In this document: positions 7,928 through 16,143 of the stretch, in pieces
How positions within the stretch are numbered: the first letter of the stretch is position 1
How the letters are laid out: each line of letters starts with the position of its first letter
Assembly (NCBI GenBank): GCA_964599635.1
Contig: CAZRGM010000042.1
Coordinates: 30,710 to 94,709, forward strand
DNA from: WJMT01 sp964599635
GTDB taxonomy: Bacteria > Acidobacteriota > Aminicenantia > Aminicenantales > Aminicenantaceae
Direction of reading: 5' to 3'
DNA length: 64,000 nucleotides
Translations under genes and position numbers: made by a program
Notes under the pieces: generated by a model
Seen by the model: only the letters and a program-made list of their open reading frames with translations
Told to the model about the DNA's origin: nothing
The model's database searches: none

Positions 7928-9424
7928 ATGAAAAAACTGACAATCATTGCGTTATTAAGTTTCTTTATTGGACTTCTCGCAGCCGCTTATATATTTGTAT
8001 ACAATCCTGGTCACTCATCACCAGAATTGAGTGTAGTCCCTGATAAAAATCAGACTCCTTCCTCAAATCTGTATGCCTTGACTCAGCTCAAAGAAAGCAG
8101 CCTTCCAGATTTTGCAGCCGTTGCAGAAAAAGTCAGCCCTTCTGTTTTAAGCATATCATCAGAAAAAGTTGAAAAAAGACGCGTGATCGGTTTTGAATCT
8201 CCTTTTGATGACTTCTGGGATAGATTCTTTGATATCCCAAGGGAAAGAGAAAAGGAATACAGATCTTATGCAAGAGGAACTGGATTTTTCATCAGTTCCG
8301 ATGGTTATATTATCACCAACAACCATCTTGTTGAAAATGCCATCAAAGTGGAAGTAACTTCTATTCAAGAGAAAACCTATCAGGCTAAAATAGTGGGGAC
8401 AGATCCTGAAACAGATTTGGCCCTTCTTAAAGTCGACGAAAAAAATCTTCCCTATGTGGAATTGGGAGACTCTGACAACATCAAAGTTGGTGAGTGGGTA
8501 TTAGCCATCGGAAATCCTTTAGGTCTCTCACATACAGTGACGGCAGGGATTGTGAGTGCAAAAGGAAGAATTTTTACCGATTTGGAGCAACAACAGCCCT
8601 ATCAAGATTTCATTCAGACCGATGCAGCCATCAACCGAGGTAACAGCGGAGGTCCTTTGGTTAATCTGAATGGGAAAGTGGTGGGCATCAACAGCATCAT
8701 ATTTTCCCCTTCGGGGGGGAATATTGGAATTGGTTTTGCCATTTCCTCCAATTTGACAAAATCCATTGTTCAAAAACTCAAAGAAACAGGACGTGTCATC
8801 AGAGGATACTTGGGAGTGGGTGTTTATGAGATTAATGAAGACTTTACCAAACTTCTTGACCTTGAATCTAAGAAAGGAGCCGTGATAAACACTGTGGAGC
8901 CTGGATCGCCAGCGGATAAAGCAGGACTCAAGCGGTATGATGTGATCATTGAATTGGATGGCAAACTGGTCGAAGACGGAGATGATTTACAGTTTAAAAT
9001 CGCGGAGATAAAGCCCGGCACAAAAGTCGATTTAACCATTATTCGAGATGGGAAGAAAAAAACGATTCCTGTAAAAATAGAAGAAAAGGAAAGCAGTATA
9101 GAGAGGGAACCCCCCAGCTCTTCTGGGAAAGATATCGGGCTGAAAGTTCAGGAGATGACATCAACTCTAGCCCGAAGATATGGTTATAAAACAGAGGAAG
9201 GCCTTATTATCACAGAAGTGGAGCGGTACAGCGAAGCGGATCGTAAAGGTCTTGAAACAGGAGATATTATTCTGGAAGTTAACCGCCAGGAAGTGAAAAG
9301 CATCAATGAACTGGAAAAAATTCTTGACAGACTCAAATCAGGAGATCCCCTGCTGCTGTTCATAAGAAGAGAAGACAGACAAGGAGGAAGTCAAGATTTT
9401 ATGGTCACTATAAGGATACCCTAA
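7928..9424 (+). CDS. degP: HtrA/DegP-type periplasmic serine protease with two PDZ domains
   Basis: This is a periplasmic quality-control protease and chaperone of the Do/DegQ family. Residues 1-25 are a signal sequence or anchor. The trypsin-like domain has the full triad: H133 in NNHLVEN, D163 in DPETDLALLKV and S240 in GNSGGPL. Two PDZ domains follow (about 300-385 and 410-490). The length of 498 residues is normal. TAGGAG lies 8-13 bases upstream of the ATG. The stop overlaps the ATG of the downstream DapF-like gene by one base (TAATG), so the two are probably translationally coupled. The ordinal DegP/DegQ/DegS choice cannot be made by eye; two PDZ domains exclude DegS. Confidence 0.93.
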   Translation: MKKLTIIALLSFFIGLLAAAYIFVYNPGHSSPELSVVPDKNQTPSSNLYALTQLKESSLPDFAAVAEKVSPSVLSISSEKVEKRRVIGFESPFDDFWDRFFDIPREREKEYRSYARGTGFFISSDGYIITNNHLVENAIKVEVTSIQEKTYQAKIVGTDPETDLALLKVDEKNLPYVELGDSDNIKVGEWVLAIGNPLGLSHTVTAGIVSAKGRIFTDLEQQQPYQDFIQTDAAINRGNSGGPLVNLNGKVVGINSIIFSPSGGNIGIGFAISSNLTKSIVQKLKETGRVIRGYLGVGVYEINEDFTKLLDLESKKGAVINTVEPGSPADKAGLKRYDVIIELDGKLVEDGDDLQFKIAEIKPGTKVDLTIIRDGKKKTIPVKIEEKESSIEREPPSSSGKDIGLKVQEMTSTLARRYGYKTEEGLIITEVERYSEADRKGLETGDIILEVNRQEVKSINELEKILDRLKSGDPLLLFIRREDRQGGSQDFMVTIRIP

Positions 9425-10278
9425 TGGAATTCACCAAAGTTCATTCTTTAGGAAATGATTTTTTGCTTATAGATGAAGATAAAAGCCCGCTTCTTTCTGA
9501 GAAAGAAGACTTTGTCAGGCAAATTTCCAAACGCCATACTGGAGTGGGAGGGGACGGAGTTCTTTTTGTCTCAACTCGGGATGAAAGTAAAAATATTTTT
9601 GACCTGAGGATATTCAACGCCGATGGGACAGAACCCGCGATGTCAGGAAGCGGTCTCCGCTGCGCTTCCGCATTCATCTACGATCAAAAAAAGCCCAATT
9701 CACGCCGGATCATTCTCAATACACCTATTGGCAGCAGAGAATGTGAGGTTATAGAACAAAAAAACAACTGGTTTCAAATAAAGATTGAAATGGGCACTCC
9801 CCAATTTTCTTCTGAAGAAATTCCATTTGACGACGGAAGCTTCCATAATAAAGTCATTGATTATCCACTTTTGATAAATAAAAAAAATTTCCCTATAACC
9901 CTGGTTTCTCTCGGAAATCCTCATTGTGTTATATTTTTTGATCGATTCCCAGCCCGAATAGAATGGCAGCAGCTCGCCTGTGAAATAGAGTTTCATCCCT
10001 TTTTCACAAAAAAAACCAACATCGAATTCACCCGGGTGTTAAACAGAAACGAAATCGAAGTCTTATTTTGGGAAAGAGGAGTGGGAGAAACGCTTTCCTC
10101 TGGCAGCGGTTCATGTGCTGCGGCCGTCGCTTCTATACTCAAAGACCTCACTGACAATACAGTCAGTGTTAAAACCAGTATGGGCACCACAACCGTGGAA
10201 TGGAACAAAGGAAAAGTGCTTCAGACCGGATCCGCTCAGATCGTGTTCAAGGGAGATTATCTCTCTTTAAACGGCTGA
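9424..10278 (+). CDS. dapF: Diaminopimelate epimerase homologue with Ser at both catalytic Cys positions
   Basis: Fold and length (284 residues) match DapF, which converts LL- to meso-diaminopimelate for lysine and peptidoglycan synthesis. The N-terminal signature KVHSLGNDF, the GVGGDG loop, NADGTE and SLGNPHC are all present. In well-studied DapF enzymes the two acid/base cysteines lie in CGNG and ACGTG. Here the aligned residues are S74 (MSGSGLRC) and S226 (SSGSGSC). Both catalytic positions are therefore serine, although nearby cysteines survive. It may be a lineage variant that still epimerises, or an enzyme with another reaction; I cannot decide by eye. It is coupled to the HtrA gene by a one-base overlap and overlaps thiL tail to tail by 12 bp. 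Confidence 0.8.
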   Translation: MEFTKVHSLGNDFLLIDEDKSPLLSEKEDFVRQISKRHTGVGGDGVLFVSTRDESKNIFDLRIFNADGTEPAMSGSGLRCASAFIYDQKKPNSRRIILNTPIGSRECEVIEQKNNWFQIKIEMGTPQFSSEEIPFDDGSFHNKVIDYPLLINKKNFPITLVSLGNPHCVIFFDRFPARIEWQQLACEIEFHPFFTKKTNIEFTRVLNRNEIEVLFWERGVGETLSSGSGSCAAAVASILKDLTDNTVSVKTSMGTTTVEWNKGKVLQTGSAQIVFKGDYLSLNG

Positions 10279-11247
10279 AAAATGCTGCCAACCTTTGACA
10301 TCAAGCCTCTTCCTGTTTCTGTTTTTATCTATAAGAAAGAGTCCCTTCTCCTTCACCACTTTTCCAATTTCTGATATTTCATGTTCTTTTCTTAAAGAGT
10401 TCACTTTGTCCTTCTTATCTTGAGGCACCGTAAACAGCAGACTGTAGTCTTCTCCTCCATGCAGGCTTGCCTCCATCTCTTTTCCTTGAAAAAGCTTTAA
10501 TTCATCAGAGATAGGAATTTGTTGGGCATAAATCTCTGCCCCCACACCACTTTCTTCGCAAATATGATTTAAATCCACAGAAAGACCGTCACTCACATCA
10601 ATCATAGAAGAAGCTATCTTTTCATTAGAAATTCTCTTCCCCAATTCAACTTGAGGGACAGGATCAAAAAAAGCATTGAGTAAAACATCCTTTTCCTGGT
10701 CTTGCCCCACTCTGGTTCCTGTTTTCAATAACTGCAGCCCTTGGAACGAATCCCCAAGCTTCCCTGAAACATAAATCAAATCGTCTGGCCGGGCTCCACT
10801 TCTTTTTATAATATTCCTGCCTTCCCCTATCACGGTCACGGATATGGCTATGATCTCGGATTTAGAAACATCCCCTCCTAAAAGAGCAATATCAAATTCC
10901 TGGCACGCAGATTTTAAACCTGAAAAATATTCTTCAACCCATGCTTCCTCTATTTTTTCTGGCAAACCCAGGCCTAAAAGGAAATATAAAGGCGTGCCTC
11001 CCATGGCAGCGATGTCACTTAGGTTCACATTAAGACTCTTACGCCCCAGTAAAAAGGGTGGATATAAATCCTTATAAAAATGAGCCCCTTCCAGAAGAAG
11101 GTCCTTTGTCAAAATGAATTTTCTCCTGCCTGCTTTAAAGACAGCCGCATCATCACCAATACCCAATATCAATCCTGATTTTGAGGAAAAAAATTCTTTT
11201 TTTATTTCCTCAATCAAAGTTTTCTCTTTGATGTCATTGAATCTCAT
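10267..11247 (-). CDS. thiL: Thiamine-monophosphate kinase
   Basis: ThiL phosphorylates thiamine monophosphate to the active diphosphate cofactor. The 326-residue protein has the AIRS/PurM-type fold. GIGDDAAVF near residue 30 is the Mg/ATP-binding loop, LGGDVSKSE a second metal site, and MIDVSDGLSVDLNHI the family signature. Length is normal. It follows lon on the same strand with 17 bases between (11248-11264) and converges on the DapF-like gene with a 12-bp overlap. Confidence is high because all three ThiL signatures are present in order. Confidence 0.92.
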   Translation of the reverse strand: MRFNDIKEKTLIEEIKKEFFSSKSGLILGIGDDAAVFKAGRRKFILTKDLLLEGAHFYKDLYPPFLLGRKSLNVNLSDIAAMGGTPLYFLLGLGLPEKIEEAWVEEYFSGLKSACQEFDIALLGGDVSKSEIIAISVTVIGEGRNIIKRSGARPDDLIYVSGKLGDSFQGLQLLKTGTRVGQDQEKDVLLNAFFDPVPQVELGKRISNEKIASSMIDVSDGLSVDLNHICEESGVGAEIYAQQIPISDELKLFQGKEMEASLHGGEDYSLLFTVPQDKKDKVNSLRKEHEISEIGKVVKEKGLFLIDKNRNRKRLDVKGWQHFSAV

Positions 11248-11264
11248 GAGAAATTTCTATAAAC

Positions 11265-13664
11265 TCATTGCTCTTTTTTTTCTTCATTCACTAAAACATT
11301 CTTGAGAATTTCTTTAATGTCTTCGACCAAAACGACATCGAGCTCTTTCCTTACATTCTTAGGAATGTCTCTTAAGTCTTTTTTATTGGCTTCAGGGATG
11401 ATCACTTTCTTGACTCCGGCGCGGCGGGCCGCTAAAACTTTTTCTTTAATCCCCCCTACTGGAAGAACATTCCCTCTGAGGGTGATCTCTCCAGTCATAG
11501 CTACATCCCGCTTGATCTTTCTATTGGTACATACAGAGATCAAGGCCGCTGCCATGGTCACACCTGCAGAGGGGCCATCCTTGGGGATAGCTCCTTCTGG
11601 AACGTGAATATGAAAATCATTTTCTGAGAATATTTTACTGTCAATATAAAAATCATTCGTGTGAGCCTTGGCATAAGACAGGGCTGCCTGAGCAGATTCT
11701 TTCATCACATCTCCTAATGACCCGGTCAGAGACAGATTTCCTTTCCCGACTACTTTAGTGGCTTCAACAAACAGAATTTCTCCTCCAGCCGCAGTCCAGG
11801 CCACTCCCGTAGCCACCCCAATTTGGTCTTCCTTCAGAACCTGATCTCTAAATATCTTACTCGGGCCGAGATAGGCTTCGACGTCTCCAGCACCCACTTG
11901 GGTTAAGGTCTTTTTTCCCCCTGCCACTTTAAACGCCGCTTTGCGGCATATTGAGGCAATTTCTCTTTCTAAATTTCTAACCCCGGCTTCTCGAGTATAC
12001 TGGGAGATTATTTTTTTAATGGCTCCTTTGGTTATTCTTATTTGATTCTTTTTTAATGCATTTTCTTTGACCTGCTTGGGAACAAGATATTTTAATGCAA
12101 TCTGAAGTTTTTCCTCTTCTGTATAACCTGGGAGATGCAGTACTTCCATCCGGTCCCGAAACGCAGGTTGAATGGTGTCTAAAAGATTGGCCGTAGTGAT
12201 AAACATGACTTTGGATAAATCATAAGGGACTCCCAAATAATGGTCCCTAAATGTATTGTTCTGTTCAGGGTCAAGAACTTCCAACAAGGCTGAAGAAGGG
12301 TCACCCCTAAAATCAGCTCCGATTTTATCCACTTCGTCGATCATAAAGACCGGATTATTGGTTCCACATCGCCTGATTCCCTGGATGATTCTTCCGGGCA
12401 TAGCTCCCACATAGGTTCTTCTGTGACCTCGAATCTCTGCTTCATCTCTCACTCCACCCAATGAAAGTCTTATAAATTTTCTATCCAATGCTCTTGCGAT
12501 ACTCCGCCCCAAAGAAGTTTTCCCTACTCCAGGAGGCCCTACAAAACACAATATGGGGCCTTTTATCTTCTTTGATAATTTCTTAACTCCCAAATATTCA
12601 AGAATTCTTTCCTTGACCTTTTCCAAACCATAATGATCCTCATCCAGTATTTTTGCTGCCTGACCCAAATCCTGATTATCCTTGCTGCTCTTATTCCATG
12701 GGACAGCAAACATCCAGTCCAGATAATTTCTCACCACAGCAGTCTCCGCAGACTCGGGATGCATTTGAGAAAGTCTGTTGATCTGTTTCTCCATCTCTTC
12801 TTGGACCTCTTTTCCGACCCGAAGCTTTTTTAATTTTTTCCGGTAGGTATCGATCTCTTCCTGGATCTCACTTCCTTCTCCAAGTTCCTTCTGAATGGCT
12901 TTGAGCTGTTGTTTTAAAAAATAGTTCCTCTGGAGTTTATCCATCTCTCCCTTGGCTTCAGTGCTTATTTTTGACTGGACATCCAGCATCTCTATTTCTT
13001 TGGTTAAATATTCATACACTTTCTTAAGCCGCTGATAAGGATCGATAATATTCAATAAATTCTGTGCATCATTGACTTTTAATTCCAGATTTGCTGCAGT
13101 AAGGTCAGCCAGCCTTCCCGGTTCCTCAACATTGGAAGCCAGGATCATAACCTCCGGAGGGATATTCCTCCCTAACGTAGAAGCTCTTTCCAGCCCTTCT
13201 CTCACATTTCGGCACAAAGCTTCGACTTCGATAGACCTTTCCTTCTCCTTAGCTCCCTTTATGACCTTGACTTTAGCTTCATAGTAATCCAAATTCTCTT
13301 CCAGTTCATCTAATCTTCCTCGGATTAACCCTTGAGCGAGTATTCTTATTCTTCCATCAGGAAGTTTCAACATCCTCATGATTAAGGCCACGGTCCCTAC
13401 GGGATAGAGATCACACTGCTTCGGCTCTTCGATCTCCATATCCCTTTGAGTGACCAAAAAAATCATGCGGTTTGAGGAAAGAGCTTTATCAATTGCTTTT
13501 TTTGATTTTTCTCTCCCTACAAATAAAGGGACAACCATATAGGGGAATACGACTATATCTCTAAGCATAAGAACTGGAAGCTTTTTGGGGATCTCTAACT
13601 TTCCTTCCTGTTCTTCGATGAGGTCCTCGAGCTGCGTACTTGATTCTCCATCCTTATTTGCCAT
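11265..13664 (-). CDS. lon: ATP-dependent protease Lon
   Basis: Lon degrades misfolded and regulatory proteins in the cytoplasm. The 799-residue protein has the N-terminal LON substrate-binding domain (about 25-220), a coiled-coil linker and an AAA+ module. Walker A is GPPGVGKTSLG with K382; Walker B is FMIDEVDKIG. The C-terminal protease domain has the nucleophile S699 in KDGPSAGVTMA and the partner lysine about 43 residues later in GGIKEKV. All catalytic parts are intact and the length is typical of LonA. Its neighbours are an Hsp20-type small heat-shock protein 54 bases upstream and thiL downstream on the same strand, a plausible protein-quality group. No CIRCE or heat-shock promoter was recognised. 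Confidence 0.96.
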   Translation of the reverse strand: MANKDGESSTQLEDLIEEQEGKLEIPKKLPVLMLRDIVVFPYMVVPLFVGREKSKKAIDKALSSNRMIFLVTQRDMEIEEPKQCDLYPVGTVALIMRMLKLPDGRIRILAQGLIRGRLDELEENLDYYEAKVKVIKGAKEKERSIEVEALCRNVREGLERASTLGRNIPPEVMILASNVEEPGRLADLTAANLELKVNDAQNLLNIIDPYQRLKKVYEYLTKEIEMLDVQSKISTEAKGEMDKLQRNYFLKQQLKAIQKELGEGSEIQEEIDTYRKKLKKLRVGKEVQEEMEKQINRLSQMHPESAETAVVRNYLDWMFAVPWNKSSKDNQDLGQAAKILDEDHYGLEKVKERILEYLGVKKLSKKIKGPILCFVGPPGVGKTSLGRSIARALDRKFIRLSLGGVRDEAEIRGHRRTYVGAMPGRIIQGIRRCGTNNPVFMIDEVDKIGADFRGDPSSALLEVLDPEQNNTFRDHYLGVPYDLSKVMFITTANLLDTIQPAFRDRMEVLHLPGYTEEEKLQIALKYLVPKQVKENALKKNQIRITKGAIKKIISQYTREAGVRNLEREIASICRKAAFKVAGGKKTLTQVGAGDVEAYLGPSKIFRDQVLKEDQIGVATGVAWTAAGGEILFVEATKVVGKGNLSLTGSLGDVMKESAQAALSYAKAHTNDFYIDSKIFSENDFHIHVPEGAIPKDGPSAGVTMAAALISVCTNRKIKRDVAMTGEITLRGNVLPVGGIKEKVLAARRAGVKKVIIPEANKKDLRDIPKNVRKELDVVLVEDIKEILKNVLVNEEKKEQ

Positions 13665-13718
13665 TTCTCATTCCTCCATTCTTATTTTCTTTCATCACAG
13701 GTCTCACAATTTAGGGCG

Positions 13719-14123
13719 TTATACTTTCCTGACCATTTTTACTGTTAAAATTCCATTCTCAAAAGTGGCTTCCGCCTTTTCTGGATCTACAGAATAAGGC
13801 AGAAAAATAAAACGGGAAAACTGCCCGTATTCTCTCTCCAGCCTAAAATAATTGACTCCTGTTTTGGGAAGTTTATCTTTTTTCAATCCTTTTATCTCTA
13901 TATTATTACTGCTCAGCAGCACGGTTATGTCTTCTCTTCTGACTCCAGGCAGCTCCACTTCTAAAATGAGTCGATCCTTTTTGACAGCAATATCTACCGC
14001 AGGCACCCATGTTTCCTCCAGGCTGAGAAAATTGTTTTTCTGTGCATAAATTTGCTTCAAATTTTCTTTTCTTGCCGTTTCAATTTTAATAAATTTGGAG
14101 TCATCCTTGATTTTTTTTTCCAT
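13719..14123 (-). CDS. Hsp20/alpha-crystallin small heat-shock protein
   Basis: This 134-residue protein is a holdase-type chaperone by family. The alpha-crystallin domain spans about residues 38-132: VDIAVKKDRLILEVELPGV, then the conserved GxFSRxxxLP-like segment GQFSRFIFLPYSVD, then the A-x-x-x-NGILTV signature in ATFENGILTVKM. The N-terminal arm is short and charged. The C-terminal I-x-I/V oligomerisation tail is missing: the protein ends at VRKV right after the domain. It sits directly upstream of lon on the same strand, which fits co-expression of a holdase and the protease that clears its clients. Confidence 0.9.
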   Translation of the reverse strand: MEKKIKDDSKFIKIETARKENLKQIYAQKNNFLSLEETWVPAVDIAVKKDRLILEVELPGVRREDITVLLSSNNIEIKGLKKDKLPKTGVNYFRLEREYGQFSRFIFLPYSVDPEKAEATFENGILTVKMVRKV

Positions 14124-14171
14124 CAGAATTCCAACCAGACAGTCACAGAACTCTTGTTCTCTCTAATTCCC

Positions 14172-14627
14172 CTATTTTTCTTTAAGAAGACGCTCTAATT
14201 CCTTTTTAAACTCAACCACATCCTTAAATTCTCTGTAGACAGATGCAAATCTTACATACGCGACTTTATCAAGCTTTTTCAGCCTATCCATCACAATCTG
14301 CCCAACTTCGGATGCGTTGATCTCTTTTCCCGGCATTTCCTGAAGCATACTCTCAATCTCTTCGACTATCTCTTCCATCTCTGAAACAGGAACTGGTCTT
14401 TTTTCGCATGCCCTGAGTATTCCTCTTAAGAGTTTTTCAGCATCAAAGCTCTGGCGTTTGCCATCTTTTTTAATGACCATATAAGGAATTTTTTCGATTT
14501 TCTCATAGGTCGTAAATCTCTTATGACATGAAAGACATTCCCGCCTTCGCCGGATGGTCAGGCCATTCTGACTTTCCCGTGAGTCTATGACCTTTGTCTC
14601 CTTGCCTTCACAATACGGACACTTCAT
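14172..14627 (-). CDS. nrdR: Transcriptional repressor NrdR
   Basis: NrdR represses ribonucleotide reductase genes in response to dATP/ATP. The start is placed at 14627, giving MKCPYC as the N-terminus, as in all NrdR proteins, and a normal length of 151 residues. A longer open frame to 14708 has no family support. The zinc ribbon uses CPYC and CLSC (residues 3-34) with the RRRRECLSCHKRFTTYE core. The ATP-cone domain follows (about 49-139). The ATG overlaps the stop of the upstream membrane-protein gene in an ATGA arrangement, indicating translational coupling. No nrd genes are in the window. Confidence 0.95.
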   Translation of the reverse strand: MKCPYCEGKETKVIDSRESQNGLTIRRRRECLSCHKRFTTYEKIEKIPYMVIKKDGKRQSFDAEKLLRGILRACEKRPVPVSEMEEIVEEIESMLQEMPGKEINASEVGQIVMDRLKKLDKVAYVRFASVYREFKDVVEFKKELERLLKEK

Positions 14628-15652
14628 GAGTCTATTTTCTCTCCTATTTTTTTTACCTGAAACAGAGACAATTTTTCCTTCCATAATATAGCATATCCTA
14701 TGACACAAGTCACGACCACCTGGAGAGAATGAATCACGATAGTCATGCCAAAAGCCTGATTGCTGTTGATATCAAAAAATGTGGTGAGTCCCAATCGGCT
14801 GAAATAATCAAATCCTCCCACCATCCCAGGCGTGGGAATAGAGGCTCCCACCATGACCATAAACGAATAAGGAACCAGGAAAAAAAAGGGAACTGAAATA
14901 TTAAAGGCAAAAAAGAACATCCAGTAAAAAAACATGATACCCAGCCACACCACAAAGGAAAAAAATATGTACAGGGACAAATCTCTGATGGAATGAAAAA
15001 ATTTCAATCCTTGAATAAAGTCATCCATGATTTCCAGGACTTTGGAGGTCAGCTTCTCTGAAAAAGGCCTTAACAGGATTCTCAAAAATCTAAGGGCCTT
15101 GGCTCTAAAAAAAAACAAGGCCAGAATTAAGATAAACAGAGATAAGGCAATCCCAAGTGATATATAGCCCCATATATAAAGATTTGAATAAATATCAGTT
15201 TCAACCGGAAAAATGGATTCATAGAGAGGTTTAGCCACTAGAAACACACCCAGTATGGTGCACATGGTAAAAAGATCAAATATTCGTTCCACCACAATGG
15301 TCCCAACAGCATAACCTTTTCTCATGTTTTCTTTTTGGGCTAAAAAAAGAGGTCTTACCACTTCTCCTATCCGAGCCGGTACCAGCATGGTCACTGTAAA
15401 TCCCACCGCATTAGCGGCAAAACGGCTGTAGAAAGAAACTCCTTTTTTCTCCTGCTTAATAAGAAAATGCCATCGTAAAGACCGGGTTACTAAATGCAGA
15501 GGGGCCAACAGAGTTGTCAGAATAAAAAATTTGATATTGATTCCGCCGAGATACCTCAGGGCTTCTTTCCAATCAACTCCTTTAAAGAAAAAAAATAGAA
15601 AAATTAAAGTGATGGCCGCCATCAAACCTGTGCGTAAATAGGATTTTTTCAT
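14624..15652 (-). CDS. YbhN/UPF0104-type (AglD-like) flippase-domain membrane protein
   Basis: The 342-residue protein is an integral membrane protein of the lysylphosphatidylglycerol synthetase TM region / UPF0104 family. About eight hydrophobic segments are visible, beginning at residues 9-25. Family hallmarks include the amphipathic LKFFHSIRDLS and the late GGFDYFSRLG segment, similar to the conserved PGGLG(xx)E region of relatives. The exact substrate is unknown; relatives act in lipid or glycan translocation. It overlaps the nrdR start by four bases. Its own start at 15652 faces the tRNA-Gln region with about 117 bases between. Confidence 0.82.
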   Translation of the reverse strand: MKKSYLRTGLMAAITLIFLFFFFKGVDWKEALRYLGGINIKFFILTTLLAPLHLVTRSLRWHFLIKQEKKGVSFYSRFAANAVGFTVTMLVPARIGEVVRPLFLAQKENMRKGYAVGTIVVERIFDLFTMCTILGVFLVAKPLYESIFPVETDIYSNLYIWGYISLGIALSLFILILALFFFRAKALRFLRILLRPFSEKLTSKVLEIMDDFIQGLKFFHSIRDLSLYIFFSFVVWLGIMFFYWMFFFAFNISVPFFFLVPYSFMVMVGASIPTPGMVGGFDYFSRLGLTTFFDINSNQAFGMTIVIHSLQVVVTCVIGYAILWKEKLSLFQVKKIGEKIDS

Positions 15653-15769
15653 GACAGGTGAAAAATACTATCATCAAACAGGGGAGCTGTCAATCAGGCC
15701 AAACAGAGAAGGATTCACTGAGACAGACTTGAAAATTCAGGAAAAATTTATTATGATGAATCCCAACAC

Positions 15770-15843
15770 TGGGAAGTCGTCCAATGGTAGGACACATGAC
15801 TCTGGATCATGGAATCGGGGTTCGAATCCCTGCTTCCCAGCCA
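15770..15843 (+). tRNA. tRNA-Gln (CTG), CCA encoded
   Basis: The cloverleaf folds fully. The acceptor is tgggaag/cttccca (15770-15776 with 15833-15839), the D stem gtcc/ggac, the anticodon stem catga/tcatg with loop ctctgga and anticodon CTG at 15802-15804. The T stem cgggg/ccctg encloses TTCGAAT. The discriminator is G and CCA is encoded at 15841-15843. An inverted-repeat element begins five bases after it. Confidence 0.93.
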
Positions 15844-15847
15844 CTAG

Positions 15848-16086
15848 GGGGACGCTCTATAAGGTACCATCCTATATCACTGTACCTGTTGGTTATTAAA
15901 AAAATATCATAAATTGCCTCCATTCAGAATTCTTCCATTTAATATAACACCACAATTCTGCAGACGTAAGTCCGTAGACAGAGCAAATCCCAACGAAGCC
16001 GGACAAGAGTTGCTTGCATTCTAGCAGTAAACCCCGTACGTAAGTGTGGGATTCTATCCTAGGGTGGTACCTTATGGGATGTCCCC
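15848..16086. mobile_element. Short (239 bp) non-coding inverted-repeat element beside tRNA-Gln
   Basis: The ends are an imperfect inverted repeat of about 25 bp. The left end starts GGGGACGCTCTATAAGGTAC; the reverse complement of the right end starts GGGGACATCCCATAAGGTAC. Between them lie about 190 bases with no gene. This is the form of a MITE or the emptied ends of an insertion sequence. No target-site duplication is visible. It fills the gap between tRNA-Gln and the promoter of the next gene. Confidence 0.6.
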
Positions 16087-16102
16087 ATATCTTAATTTTT
16101 TA

Positions 16103-16132
16103 TTGACATATTTTTTAGCAATCACCTAATAT
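16103..16132 (+). promoter_or_regulatory. Sigma-70-type promoter, near-leaderless
   Basis: TTGACA (16103-16108) and TAATAT (16127-16132) are separated by 18 bases. A start site about seven bases after the -10 would be near 16139, only about five bases before the ATG at 16144. Confidence 0.7.
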
Positions 16133-16141
16133 CTTAGGTGA
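16122..16141. promoter_or_regulatory. Palindromic operator candidate over the -10 box
   Basis: TCACCTAA (16122-16129) and TTAGGTGA (16134-16141) form a perfect 8-bp inverted repeat around TATC. It covers the -10 element and the expected transcription start, so a dimeric regulator bound there would block initiation. The cognate regulator is not in the window. Confidence 0.5.
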
Positions 16142-16143
16142 CG

